Positions 1 through 7,873 of a DNA stretch of 64,000 nucleotides are shown here, in pieces. The notes beneath the pieces are model-generated. The model was not told the DNA's origin and ran no database searches. It saw nothing but the letters and a program-made list of their open reading frames with translations. Source of the DNA: Limnohabitans planktonicus II-D5 (GTDB lineage: Bacteria; Pseudomonadota; Gammaproteobacteria; Burkholderiales; Burkholderiaceae_C); NCBI RefSeq assembly GCF_001270065.2, contig NZ_LFYT02000020.1, forward strand, positions 18,595-82,594, written 5' to 3'. The translations under genes and the position numbers were made by a program. Each line of letters begins with the position of its first letter. Positions within the stretch are counted from its first letter, which is position 1.

Positions 1-1543
1 GATCGTCTTTCGTGCGCACGATCACCGGCACCTGTGGCGCGTGGCTGTGGGCGTGGTCCAGCACTTTCATGGCAGCCGGTACGTCCAGATAAGTGATGAC
101 CACGGCGCTGGCGCGGGCAAGCCCTGCCGCCATGAGCGATTGCAAGCGCCCCGCATCGCCAAACACCACCGAGTCCCCGGCTGCAGCCGCCTGACGCACG
201 CGGTCCGGGTCCAGATCAAGCGCCATGTAGGGGATATTTTCTTTTTCCAGCATGCGCGCCAGGTTCTGCCCACAGCGGCCATAACCACAAATGATGACGT
301 GTTTACTGGTGTTGATCGACTTGCGCGCAATGGTGGTCATTTGCAGCGATTGCTGCAGCCATTCACTGGCCACCACCTTCATGACGAAGGTGTTGGCGTG
401 CATGATGATGAAGGGCGTGGCCAGCATCGACAACACCATGCTGGCCATGACCGGGTTGAGCAAGCTGGGCGGAATCACCCCGTTTTGCGAGCCCAAGGTG
501 AGCAGCACAAAGCCGAATTCACCGGCTTGCGCCAAATACAAGCCGGTGCGCAAGGCCACACCGTTGGTGGCACCGGTCAGCTTGGCCAGTGTCGCCACCA
601 GCAGCAACTTGAACAACACCGGCAAAGTGGTCAGCACCAGCATCAGGTGCCAGCGCTCGAACACGATGTGCCAGTCCAGCATCATGCCGATGGTGATGAA
701 AAAAAGGCCCAGCAAGATGTCATGGAATGGCCGGATATCGAGCTCCACCTGGTGCTTGTATTCCGTCTCTGAAATCAGCATGCCCGCAATGAAGGCCCCC
801 AGCGCCAGACTCAAACCGGCCAGCTCGGTGATCCATGCCAGCCCCAAAGTGACCAGCAGCAGGTTGAGAACAAACAGCTCTTCACTTTTGCGCCGAGCCA
901 CCAGCGTGAGCCACCAGCGCATGATGCGCTGCCCACCGGTCAAGAGCAAGGTGATCAACAAGACGGCTTTGGCCCCGGCCAGCAACAAGGCACCTAACAA
1001 TTGCTCGGGTGCCGAACCCAAAGCAGGGATCAGCACCAGCAAAGGCACCACGGCCAGATCCTGAAACAGCAGAACGCCAATCACGCGTTTGCCGTGCTCA
1101 CTCTCCAGTTCGATGCGGTCGGCCATCATCTTGACCACAATGGCCGTGCTGCTCATGGCCATTGCGCCGGACAAGGCCAGCGCGGTTTGCCAATCCATTT
1201 TCCACAGAGTCGGTGCCAAGGTGGCCAGAAACAATGAGGCCAGCGTGACGAGCAGCAAGGTGAGCACCACCTGCAACAAGCCCAGACCGAACACATGTTT
1301 CCGCATGGACCGCAGCTTGGGCAAGTTGAATTCCAGCCCGATCACAAACATCAGGAACACCACGCCAAACTCAGCCAGGTGCTTCACGCCTTCGGAGTTT
1401 TGCGCCAACGCCAGCGCATTGGGGCCGATGACCACGCCCACCACCAGGTAGCCCAGCATGGGCGGCAGTTTGAGCATGCGGCACCCCACCACACCCAGCA
1501 CAGCGGCCAGCAAATACATCAGTGTCAGTTCCAGGGTACTCAT
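1..1543 (-). CDS. KefB/KefC-type cation:proton antiporter (C-terminus cut by window edge)
   Basis: Inner-membrane monovalent cation:proton antiporter of the CPA2 (KefB/KefC) family, expected to exchange K+ or Na+ for protons. The frame starts at the ATG at 1543 and stays open to the left edge, so 514 codons are visible and the C-terminus is missing. Roughly the first 385 residues are strongly hydrophobic with many membrane segments. From about residue 412 a Rossmann-type RCK/TrkA-N domain begins (VIICGYGRCGQ), which in this family senses nucleotides or glutathione adducts. It is divergent from kdsD with about 110 bp between the two starts. The transported ion cannot be decided from sequence. 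Family assignment is firm; KefB versus KefC is not. Confidence 0.85.
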   Translation of the reverse strand, partial: MSTLELTLMYLLAAVLGVVGCRMLKLPPMLGYLVVGVVIGPNALALAQNSEGVKHLAEFGVVFLMFVIGLEFNLPKLRSMRKHVFGLGLLQVVLTLLLVTLASLFLATLAPTLWKMDWQTALALSGAMAMSSTAIVVKMMADRIELESEHGKRVIGVLLFQDLAVVPLLVLIPALGSAPEQLLGALLLAGAKAVLLITLLLTGGQRIMRWWLTLVARRKSEELFVLNLLLVTLGLAWITELAGLSLALGAFIAGMLISETEYKHQVELDIRPFHDILLGLFFITIGMMLDWHIVFERWHLMLVLTTLPVLFKLLLVATLAKLTGATNGVALRTGLYLAQAGEFGFVLLTLGSQNGVIPPSLLNPVMASMVLSMLATPFIIMHANTFVMKVVASEWLQQSLQMTTIARKSINTSKHVIICGYGRCGQNLARMLEKENIPYMALDLDPDRVRQAAAAGDSVVFGDAGRLQSLMAAGLARASAVVITYLDVPAAMKVLDHAHSHAPQVPVIVRTKDD

Positions 1544-1654
1544 GCTGGAATGGTAACAAGACGCCGTGAGGCATACGGGCGTTGTCAGCGACTGATGACG
1601 GTCATTTTGTCTGCTGCTTGAATGAAACAAGCGATTTCCGAGGTGCCCGATAAA

Positions 1655-2641
1655 ATGACCATCATGCCTGTCAACCCACACCACACCCTGCAACTCGCCC
1701 GCGACACACTCGACATTGAGGCCGCTGCTCTGCTTCAACTCAAAGCACGTCTGGACGAGCGTTTTATCCAAGCTGTTGACATGATGCTTGTCGTACAAGG
1801 CCGCGTGGTGGTCACTGGCATGGGCAAAAGTGGGCACATCGGCCGCAAGATCGCCGCCACACTCGCCTCCACCGGCACACCGGCCATGTTTGTACACCCC
1901 GGTGAAGCCAGCCACGGTGACTTGGGCATGATCAAAATCGTGGACGTGGTGCTGGCCATTTCCAACAGCGGCGAAAGCGACGAGCTGGTCGCCATTTTGC
2001 CCATGCTCAAGCGCCAGGGCGTACCCCTGATTGCCATGACCGGTGGCTTGAACTCTTCATTGGCCAGACATGCAAATGTGGTGCTGGACACCTCGGTCGA
2101 CAAGGAAGCCTGCCCCCTGAATCTGGCACCCACAGCCAGTACCACCGCTCAGTTGGCCATGGGCGACGCCCTGGCGGTAGCCTTGCTGGATGCACGCGGC
2201 TTCAAACCTGAAGACTTTGCCCGCTCACACCCCGGCGGTTCGCTGGGTCGCAAACTGCTCACCCATGTGAGCGACGTGATGCGCCAAGGCGCAGAAGTTC
2301 CCCGTGTGGGACCTGATGCCAGCTTCACCGATTTGATGCGCGAGATGAGCAGCAAAGGCTTGGGTGCCTCATCTGTGGTCGATCAAGACGGCCGCGTATT
2401 AGGTGTGTTCACCGACGGTGACTTGCGCCGCCTGATTGAAAAAGGCGCCGACCTGCGCGAACTGAAAGCCCGCGATGTGATGCACCCCCAGCCCCACACC
2501 ATTCGCGCTGAAGCCCTGGCGGTTGAAGCCGCTGAGTTGATGGAGTTGCATCGCATCACCAGCATTCTCGTGGTCGACGAGGTCGGACTGCTGTGCGGTG
2601 CCCTCAACTCCAACGACCTGATGCGTTCCAAGGTCATCTGA
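1655..2641 (+). CDS. kdsD: D-arabinose 5-phosphate isomerase KdsD
   Basis: Converts D-ribulose 5-phosphate to D-arabinose 5-phosphate, the first committed step of KDO synthesis for lipopolysaccharide, in the cytoplasm. The N-terminal half is a SIS sugar isomerase domain (GMGKSGHIG near residue 55, ISNSGES further on, then the TSSTT-like stretch ASTTAQLAMGDALA). The C-terminal third holds two CBS domains. An in-frame ATG also exists at 1622, but the start at 1655 gives 328 residues, the length of Escherichia coli KdsD. A further ATG lies at 1664. The stop is one base away from the kdsC start, so kdsD-kdsC-lptC look like one operon. Confidence 0.93.
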   Translation: MTIMPVNPHHTLQLARDTLDIEAAALLQLKARLDERFIQAVDMMLVVQGRVVVTGMGKSGHIGRKIAATLASTGTPAMFVHPGEASHGDLGMIKIVDVVLAISNSGESDELVAILPMLKRQGVPLIAMTGGLNSSLARHANVVLDTSVDKEACPLNLAPTASTTAQLAMGDALAVALLDARGFKPEDFARSHPGGSLGRKLLTHVSDVMRQGAEVPRVGPDASFTDLMREMSSKGLGASSVVDQDGRVLGVFTDGDLRRLIEKGADLRELKARDVMHPQPHTIRAEALAVEAAELMELHRITSILVVDEVGLLCGALNSNDLMRSKVI

Positions 2642-2642
2642 C

Positions 2643-3221
2643 ATGCGCCCACTGATCCCCGCTTTGCATTACCCGCCCGAATTGCTGTTGCAGGCACAGG
2701 GCATTCGCGTGGCTTTTTTCGATGTGGACGGCGTGCTGACCGACGCCGGCCTTTACTTCACGGAAAGTGGCGAAAGCATCAAACGCTTCAATACCCTGGA
2801 TGGGCAAGGCATCAAGCTTTTGCAACAAGCAGGCATCACACCCGTGGTCATCACAGGACGTGACTCAGCACCTTTGCGCCTGCGCCTGAAGGCCCTGGGC
2901 ATCACGCATGTGCGCTTTGGCACCGAAGACAAGCGGCCTGCTGCCGAAGAAATTTTGCAAGCGCTGGGCCTGAGCTGGGCGCAAGCAGCCGCCATGGGCG
3001 ATGACTGGCCAGACCTGCCCGTCATGCAGCGCGTGGCTTTTGCCTGTGCCCCGGCCAATGCGCATGCCCAAGCCAAAGCCATCGCACACCATGTCACCGA
3101 AGAGCGGGGCGGAGAAGGGGCAGCACGCGCTTTTTGTGATGTCTTGTTGGTAGCCAGTGGGCGGTACGCTCAGCTGCTGACCCAGGTGGGAGAGAGCGCA
3201 CACAAGGGGCCTTCAGCATGA
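2643..3221 (+). CDS. kdsC: 3-deoxy-D-manno-octulosonate 8-phosphate phosphatase KdsC
   Basis: HAD-family phosphatase that removes the phosphate from KDO 8-phosphate, the third step of KDO synthesis, in the cytoplasm. The nucleophile motif FFDVDGVLTD (Asp27 and Asp29) is typical of KdsC, and GDDWPDLPVM is the second metal-binding aspartate motif. The protein is 192 residues, close to the usual length of this small tetrameric phosphatase without a cap domain. It starts one base after kdsD and its stop overlaps the lptC start by four bases (ATGA), which implies translational coupling across the operon. Confidence 0.94.
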   Translation: MRPLIPALHYPPELLLQAQGIRVAFFDVDGVLTDAGLYFTESGESIKRFNTLDGQGIKLLQQAGITPVVITGRDSAPLRLRLKALGITHVRFGTEDKRPAAEEILQALGLSWAQAAAMGDDWPDLPVMQRVAFACAPANAHAQAKAIAHHVTEERGGEGAARAFCDVLLVASGRYAQLLTQVGESAHKGPSA

Positions 3222-3820
3222 GTCGCACAGGCATTTCACAAGTGGTCATAGACAAAATGACACTGTCACTGCCACTGATCGTCCTGGGCTTGCTGGCCAT
3301 GGGCAGTTGGTGGCTGGTACGGAGCATGCCCGAACTGCTGAGCGCCACAACTACCAGTACCGTTCGCCAAGAGCCCGACTACACCCTTGAGAATTTTTCA
3401 CTCAGGGCTTTCGATGCTACGGGTCGCATGACCCATGAATTACACGGTGAACAAGCCAAGCATTACCCGGCCAGCGACGAGCTTTACATTCAGAACGTGC
3501 GGGTAGTCTCTATCAGCGAGACCGGCTCCAGAATCAATGCACAGGCCATGCAAGGCATCGCTACCGGCGATGGGAAGCAAGTCACACTCATTGGAGAGGC
3601 TCAAGCCATACGCCCTGCATTGGGCGAATTGCCGCGCCTTGAACTTCATGGTGAGCGCTTGCTGGCTCTGGTCGAGGAGCACCAACTTCTGTCATCCGAT
3701 CCGGTCAAAATCATTCGCGATCAGGATGTCTTCACGGGTAACAGCATGAACTTCAACAGCGACAGCGGCGCATACATCCTGCAAGGGCGTGTACGTGGCG
3801 TTTTGGCACCTCAACCCTGA
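3218..3820 (+). CDS. lptC: LPS export system protein LptC
   Basis: Bitopic inner-membrane protein that passes lipopolysaccharide from the LptB2FG extractor to the periplasmic LptA bridge. One membrane anchor lies at about residues 12-34, followed by a periplasmic OstA-like beta domain with the FSLRAFDATGRMTHEL stretch typical of LptC. At 200 residues it is near the family length (191 in E. coli). It overlaps kdsC by four bases. In most related genomes lptA and lptB follow directly. Here the gene is followed by a repeat element and an oppositely oriented gene, so lptA and lptB are not at this site. Confidence 0.9.
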   Translation: MSRTGISQVVIDKMTLSLPLIVLGLLAMGSWWLVRSMPELLSATTTSTVRQEPDYTLENFSLRAFDATGRMTHELHGEQAKHYPASDELYIQNVRVVSISETGSRINAQAMQGIATGDGKQVTLIGEAQAIRPALGELPRLELHGERLLALVEEHQLLSSDPVKIIRDQDVFTGNSMNFNSDSGAYILQGRVRGVLAPQP

Positions 3821-3846
3821 AGCCTCAACGCGCCGGAATTTTGGAC

Positions 3847-4022
3847 TATTGAATCGGCCCGATGAAGTGTGAACCGTGTGTTGCCAGCTGGGAAGATTTT
3901 GCGGGAGCTTGCCAGCCAAGCGAAAAGCCTGTGGTCCACAAGCGTCTGATCGCCAGCAGGGCTAGCTCCCACAGGGTGCAAGATTGAAGTCATTCTGCAG
4001 ACTTCATAGGGCCGGATCAATA
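3847..4022. repeat. Small inverted-repeat element (MITE-like), 176 bp copy behind lptC
   Basis: The two ends are inverted copies of each other: TATTGAATCGGCCCGATGAAGT at the left and TATTGATCCGGCCCTATGAAGT, read on the other strand, at the right. The core (CGATCGCCAGCAGGG-like, GCTAGCTCCCACA) recurs in the copy at 60206-60315. No open reading frame is inside. With the terminator at 4132-4154 it accounts for most of the 379-bp gap between lptC and the RRM gene. Confidence 0.75.
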
Positions 4023-4131
4023 ACAAGACCCGCAGAACCTGTCTTGACTGCTCAGTGGTCGATGGTCGGTGGTCGAAGTCCCCTGCAAATGCTTGCTCAG
4101 GCCGAGCATTCGTAAACACCACACAAACAAC

Positions 4132-4154
4132 AAAGCCCTGCTCTGCAGGGCTTT
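4132..4154 (-). terminator. Intrinsic terminator of the RRM protein gene
   Basis: Perfect 10-bp stem (AAAGCCCTGC with GCAGGGCTTT) and a 3-nt loop. Read on the minus strand it is followed by the T-rich run GTTGTTTG. It lies about 45 bp past the stop of the RRM gene. Confidence 0.8.
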
Positions 4155-4199
4155 GCATGAGACGCAAGGGCTGATGTTCAGATCAGCCGAAAACGTGAA

Positions 4200-4715
4200 T
4201 CAATAACCGCCGCCGTAGCCGCCACCGCCGCCTTCGCGACGACCGCCGCCGCTACCGCCGCGAGGGCCAGCACCGTAGGGGCTGCGGAAACCACCGCCAC
4301 CACCTTCACGGCCACCACCACCGCCACCGCCGCCGTAACCACCGCCGCCGCCTTCACGACCGCCGCCGTAACCGCCGCCACCGCCGCCTTCACGACGACC
4401 GCCGCCGTAACCGCCGCCGCCGCCGCCACCACCGAAGCCACCGCCACCAGTACGTGGTGGACGTGCCTCCATGGGACGGGCTTCGTTCACAACGACGTTA
4501 CGGCCGCCCAAAGGCTGACCGTTCATGCCGTTGATCGCAGCTTGGGCTTCGTCGTCGCTGGCCATTTCCACAAAACCAAAGCCTTTGGAACGGCCAGTGT
4601 CGCGCTCCATCATGACTTTGGCGCTGGTCACAGCACCGAATTCACCGAAAGCTTGTTCCAGATCGCCGTCGCGAACCGAGTAAGGCAGGTTGCCGACGTA
4701 AAGTTTGTTGCCCAT
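4200..4715 (-). CDS. RRM-domain RNA-binding protein with glycine/arginine-rich tail
   Basis: Small single-RRM RNA-binding protein, 171 residues, of the type found in cyanobacteria and many proteobacteria, often linked to cold or stress. The RRM covers about residues 1-80, with RNP2 LYVGNL (5-10) and RNP1 KGFGFVEM (about 44-51). The remainder is low-complexity GGGG-YGGG-RREGG repeats, like the RGG tails of eukaryotic RNA-binding proteins, and ends GGGYGGGY. The minus-strand start is preceded by AGGAG (complement of ctcct at 4731-4735). A monocistronic unit is likely, with a clear terminator at 4132-4154. The RNA targets are unknown. Confidence 0.9.
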   Translation of the reverse strand: MGNKLYVGNLPYSVRDGDLEQAFGEFGAVTSAKVMMERDTGRSKGFGFVEMASDDEAQAAINGMNGQPLGGRNVVVNEARPMEARPPRTGGGGFGGGGGGGGYGGGRREGGGGGGYGGGREGGGGGYGGGGGGGGREGGGGGFRSPYGAGPRGGSGGGRREGGGGGYGGGY

Positions 4716-4943
4716 GAAAGGGACTCCTCAAAACACAGAGATAAAAGCGATGGAGCTCCGAAAGCGCATTCAACAAACCTGAAAACATCGGAAGGGAAGC
4801 GAAACTGACCTGGTCACCGCGAACATTGCGCTGCCATTTTTCTACAGCAGCACTCGGCCATTATGCGCCATAAACACAATAAAGTTGCAAGGGCTATCCC
4901 TGCAAGGCGCACAGGTGTTGGCTTGGACACACAAATATGCGGC

Positions 4944-6152
4944 TCACCAACTCACTTCACGGTCTGGCGTAGCACTGATTTTGTGCACGGTCAAATCTGC
5001 GCCGTCATATTCTTCTTCGGGGCTGAGCTTCAGCCCCAAAGTCAGTTTGAGCAAGCCATACACAGCCAAGCCTGCCAGCAGGGCCCACACCACACCCATG
5101 GCGGTGCCAATCACTTGAGCCGTCAGATTGACACCGCCCAAACCGCCCATGGCCTTGAGGCCAAAGATGCCAGCGGCAATGCCACCCCAAGCACCACACA
5201 AACCATGCAAAGGCCAAACACCCAGCACGTCGTCAATTTTCCATATGTTTTGTGTCCAGGTGAACATCACAACAAACAAGCCACCTGCAACAGCGCCTAC
5301 CGCCAACGCACCAAAAGGGTGCATCAAGTCAGATCCTGCACACACAGCGACCAGACCCGCCAAAGGGCCGTTGTGGACGAAACCGGGGTCGTTTTTTCCC
5401 AACAAAAGGGCCATCAGTGTGCCGCCGACCATGGCCATGAGGGAGTTGACCGCCACCAGACCGGATATTTTGTCCAGCGTTTGAGCGCTCATCACATTGA
5501 AGCCAAACCAGCCGACGATCAAAATCCAGGCACCCAGCGCCAGGAAAGGGATGCTCGATGGGGGGTGGGCTGACACCTGGCCGTCTTTGCGGTAACGGTT
5601 GTAACGCGCACCCAGCAAGATCACGGCAGGCAGCGCAATCCAGCCGCCCATGGCGTGGACTACCACCGAGCCAGCAAAGTCATGGAACTCGTCACCCGTG
5701 ACGGCTTTGATCCAGGCTTGCACGCCAAAGTGCTGGTTCCAGACAATGCCCTCAAAGAAAGGGTAGACAAAGCCCACGATGACTGCCGTGGCAATCAACT
5801 GCGGCCAGAACTTGGCCCGCTCGGCAATGCCGCCCGAAATGATGGCGGGAATGGCGGCGGCAAAGGTCAGCAAAAAGAAGAACTTGACCAGGTCATAGCC
5901 ATTTTTGGCCGCCAATTGTTCAGCGCCAACAAAAAATCCCGTACCGTAGGCCACGCTGTAACCAACCACAAAATACATCACGGTGGACACAGAGAAATCC
6001 ACCAAGATTTTCACCAGCGCATTGACCTGGTTCTTTTTGCGGACCGTGCCCAGCTCCAGAAAAGCAAAACCGGCGTGCATGGCCAACACCATGATGCCGC
6101 CCAACAAAATAAATAGCGCATCTGCGCCCTGTTTCAGTGCATCCATAACCAT
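4944..6152 (-). CDS. amtB: Ammonium channel AmtB
   Basis: Polytopic inner-membrane ammonium channel of the Amt/Mep/Rh family. The twin pore histidines are present: His166 in VVVHAMGG and His316 in WPLHGLCG, matching His168/His318 of E. coli AmtB. The Amt signatures AERAKFW and ALLLGKNDPG can also be read. At 402 residues it has the usual mature length, without an obvious cleaved signal peptide. No glnK gene lies next to it, although amtB is usually paired with a PII gene in proteobacteria, so regulation by PII would have to come from elsewhere. An alternative start is the second ATG at 6146. The region upstream carries NtrC-like half-sites. Confidence 0.93.
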   Translation of the reverse strand: MVMDALKQGADALFILLGGIMVLAMHAGFAFLELGTVRKKNQVNALVKILVDFSVSTVMYFVVGYSVAYGTGFFVGAEQLAAKNGYDLVKFFFLLTFAAAIPAIISGGIAERAKFWPQLIATAVIVGFVYPFFEGIVWNQHFGVQAWIKAVTGDEFHDFAGSVVVHAMGGWIALPAVILLGARYNRYRKDGQVSAHPPSSIPFLALGAWILIVGWFGFNVMSAQTLDKISGLVAVNSLMAMVGGTLMALLLGKNDPGFVHNGPLAGLVAVCAGSDLMHPFGALAVGAVAGGLFVVMFTWTQNIWKIDDVLGVWPLHGLCGAWGGIAAGIFGLKAMGGLGGVNLTAQVIGTAMGVVWALLAGLAVYGLLKLTLGLKLSPEEEYDGADLTVHKISATPDREVSW

Positions 6153-6175
6153 CTCTCAAGAATTTTTGATTTGAA

Positions 6176-6213
6176 TTGGTGCATCAGGAGCTCAAAACCC
6201 CTTGGTGCACCAA
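6176..6213 (-). promoter_or_regulatory. Possible NtrC-type sites before amtB
   Basis: TTGGTGCATCA (6176-6186) and the perfect palindrome TTGGTGCACCAA (6202-6213) lie 26 bp apart just upstream of amtB. GGTGCA/TGCACC are the half-sites of NtrC boxes, but here they are direct repeats and the usual half-site spacing is not met. No clear sigma-54 minus 24/minus 12 element was found. Confidence 0.3.
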
Positions 6214-6302
6214 ACTTAAGCAAGATGTAGGCCCAAATTAATGCATGTCATATGCGGTGGCGAGTCTGGGCCGTTTGCACAGTGAGGCGTCTTCCTGTTT
6301 AT

Positions 6303-6341
6303 GGATTCGGTCCTGTGAAGTTTTCAATGCTCAAAGACGTT
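6303..6341. repeat. Truncated copy of the dispersed inverted-repeat element
   Basis: GATTCGGTCCTGTGAAG and the following TTTTCAATGCTCAAAGACGTT match one end of the repeat family seen at 34885, 40421, 59761 and elsewhere. Only this end is present. Apart from this, the amtB-like half-sites and the candidate RNA at 6433-6600, nothing is recognised in the 483-bp gap between amtB and the GNAT gene. Confidence 0.5.
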
Positions 6342-6432
6342 ATCCATGGGATTGATCAAGCCTGCCGATGAAAAAACAATTCGGCTCGACATCCAGAAAA
6401 TGTTGACAGCTGAAGAAATGTTCATAAACAAT

Positions 6433-6600
6433 CATTTTGTGTTCACAAAAGCCGCCATTGCCACCAACTTTGCACAACTGCTGCAAATGGGCACATCTAT
6501 GTGCGCGCTGACTCTGTGCAGCCGACGATGGCGGCCCTTGTGACACCCCGGCAGTGACCCACTGCCACCCCTCCAAGGCCCGCTCACCCAGCGGGCCTTT
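6433..6600 (+). ncRNA. Candidate structured small RNA or leader ending in a terminator
   Basis: A TTGACA box (6403-6408) and an AACAAT-like minus 10 (6427-6432, 18-bp spacing) precede three hairpins in a row: GCACAT/ATGTGC at 6491-6504, GGCAGTG/CACTGCC at 6550-6566, and AAGGCCCGCT/AGCGGGCCTT at 6575-6599 followed by TTTTTG. The last one is a good intrinsic terminator. It stops 35 bp before the GNAT start, so the unit could be a free-standing small RNA or an attenuated leader. A 65-codon frame in this stretch has no family resemblance. Confidence 0.4.
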
Positions 6601-6604
6601 TTGT
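6575..6604 (+). terminator. Intrinsic terminator upstream of the GNAT gene
   Basis: Ten-bp GC-rich stem (6575-6584 with 6590-6599), 5-nt loop and a T run. It ends the candidate RNA at 6433-6600. Confidence 0.75.
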
Positions 6605-6635
6605 TTGTGCGATCCACCACCCACAGGAGCCTTTC

Positions 6636-7160
6636 ATGACCGCGTCCCCGATCACCCTCCGAAGCGTTCAGCTGCAAGACGCCGCTGTCATCGCCACATT
6701 AATGTCCGACCCCGAGGTCTTTAGCAACTCGCTGTCAGGTCCTTATGCCAATGAAGAGGACTGGGCCAAACGGCTGAGCACACCTCAAACAGGCAGCAGT
6801 TTGAGACTGGTCGCGATACAAGCCGAGCAGGTCGTGGGGCTGGCCAACCTGCACGACATGGGGCGTGTGCGGCGCAGCCACGCTGTCGGTCTGGCCATAG
6901 CGGTCGCCAAACACGCCCAAGGCCAGGGGGTTGGCTCCGCCCTGATGCGTGGATTGACGGATTACGCCGACCAATGGGGACACATCCTGCGCACCGAGCT
7001 GACGGTGTTTGCCGACAATGCCCGGGCCATTGCGCTGTATGAGCGCTTTGGCTTTGAACATGAAGGACGGCACAAGGGTTATGCCTTGCGCAACGGCCAA
7101 TACAGCGATGTGTTGTGCATGGCCCGCTGGCACCCCAAGCCGCATGGTCTGCACCCCTAA
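6636..7160 (+). CDS. GNAT-family N-acetyltransferase
   Basis: Cytoplasmic acetyl-CoA-dependent N-acetyltransferase, 174 residues, covering one complete GNAT fold. The acetyl-CoA pyrophosphate loop is read as AQGQGVGSALM (motif A, near residue 95). The C-terminal part has the FADNARAIALYERFGFEHEGRHK stretch of motif B, split here by position: the NARAIALYERFGF block lies around residues 128-140. The closest relatives by eye are the YhhY/PhnO-like small-molecule or amino-acid acetyltransferases, but the substrate cannot be named. The start is preceded by AGGAG (6625-6632 region). It stands alone, behind a strong terminator and before a GDT1-type gene. Confidence 0.85.
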   Translation: MTASPITLRSVQLQDAAVIATLMSDPEVFSNSLSGPYANEEDWAKRLSTPQTGSSLRLVAIQAEQVVGLANLHDMGRVRRSHAVGLAIAVAKHAQGQGVGSALMRGLTDYADQWGHILRTELTVFADNARAIALYERFGFEHEGRHKGYALRNGQYSDVLCMARWHPKPHGLHP

Positions 7161-7248
7161 ACCCATGCGGCCATGCCCCGGCAGAGATGGAGCCCAACAG
7201 GCCGGGGGACGCAGCCCTCCCGTAAGATCAGGCTCTTTTGATTTTGAG

Positions 7249-7265
7249 GCGGGCTGGTCGCCCGC
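7249..7265 (+). other. Hairpin just before the GDT1-type gene
   Basis: GCGGGC (7249-7254) and GCCCGC (7260-7265) form a stem ending 12 bases before the ATG. It may affect ribosome access. Manganese riboswitches control some genes of this family, but no clear riboswitch core could be read here. Confidence 0.3.
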
Positions 7266-7277
7266 TGTTTGTGCTGT

Positions 7278-7835
7278 ATGGAAGCTTTCCTCGTCTCTAC
7301 CGGCATCGTGGCCCTGGCCGAAATGGGTGACAAAACCCAGCTTTTGTCACTCGTGCTGGCCGCCCGTTTTCGCAAACCCTGGCCCATCGTGCTGGGCATT
7401 TTGGTGGCCACTTTGGCCAACCATGGCCTGGCCGGGGCGGTCGGCAGCTGGGTGACCACCGTGATGGGGCCCGATGTGCTGCGCTGGGTGCTGGGCGCGT
7501 CCTTCATCGCCATGGCCGTGTGGATGCTGATTCCCGACAAATTTGACGAAGATGACGTCAAAGATGCACCCCGCATGGGCGTTTTCCTGACCACCGTGGT
7601 CGCTTTCTTTTTGGCCGAGATGGGTGACAAAACCCAAATTGCCACCGTGATGCTGGCCGCCCAATACCAGGCATGGTTCATGGTGGTGACGGGCACCACG
7701 CTGGGCATGATGCTGGCCAATGCCCCTGTGGTGTGGCTGGGCGAAGCCATCACCCGGCGCGTGCCGCTGCGCCTGGTGCACCTGATCTCGGCGGGCATCT
7801 TCACCGTGCTGGGCGTGATCGTATTGCTCAGCTGA
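7278..7835 (+). CDS. GDT1/TMEM165 family (UPF0016) cation transporter
   Basis: Inner-membrane protein of the GDT1/TMEM165 family. Bacterial members studied so far export Mn2+ or move Ca2+ in exchange for protons. Two homologous halves each contain the family motif EMGDKTQ (about residues 15-21 and again near 115), which lines the ion site. About six membrane segments are visible in 185 residues, the usual bacterial length. A TTG nine bases upstream (7269) is in frame, but the ATG at 7278 gives the standard N-terminus MEAFLVSTGIVALAEMGDKT. It is convergent with rsmA, and the two share a hairpin at 7844-7868. Confidence 0.88.
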   Translation: MEAFLVSTGIVALAEMGDKTQLLSLVLAARFRKPWPIVLGILVATLANHGLAGAVGSWVTTVMGPDVLRWVLGASFIAMAVWMLIPDKFDEDDVKDAPRMGVFLTTVVAFFLAEMGDKTQIATVMLAAQYQAWFMVVTGTTLGMMLANAPVVWLGEAITRRVPLRLVHLISAGIFTVLGVIVLLS

Positions 7836-7843
7836 GCGACTGC

Positions 7844-7868
7844 GGGCGCGTTGCTCAAGCAAGCGCCC
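7844..7868. terminator. Probable bidirectional terminator between GDT1 gene and rsmA
   Basis: GGGCGC (7844-7849) pairs with GCGCCC (7863-7868), and inside it TTGCT pairs with AGCAA with one bulged base. It sits in the 38-bp gap between two convergent stops. There is no strong T run on either side. Confidence 0.5.
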
Positions 7869-7873
7869 GGTTG

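Noticed and set aside
4178..4447. Alanine/valine-rich frame in the 3' part of the RRM gene
   Set aside because: It is the shadow of the glycine-codon repeats on the same strand in another frame.
6153..6302. Sigma-54 promoter of amtB
   Set aside because: No GG/GC minus 24/minus 12 element with correct spacing was found on the minus strand despite NtrC-like half-sites.
6346..6543. 65-codon reading frame upstream of the GNAT gene
   Set aside because: No ribosome site, no family likeness, and it overlaps the promoter-like boxes and hairpins of the candidate RNA.
7161..7277. yybP-ykoY manganese riboswitch before the GDT1-type gene
   Set aside because: Such riboswitches are known before genes of this family, but the conserved core and helix order could not be read; only a simple hairpin is visible.
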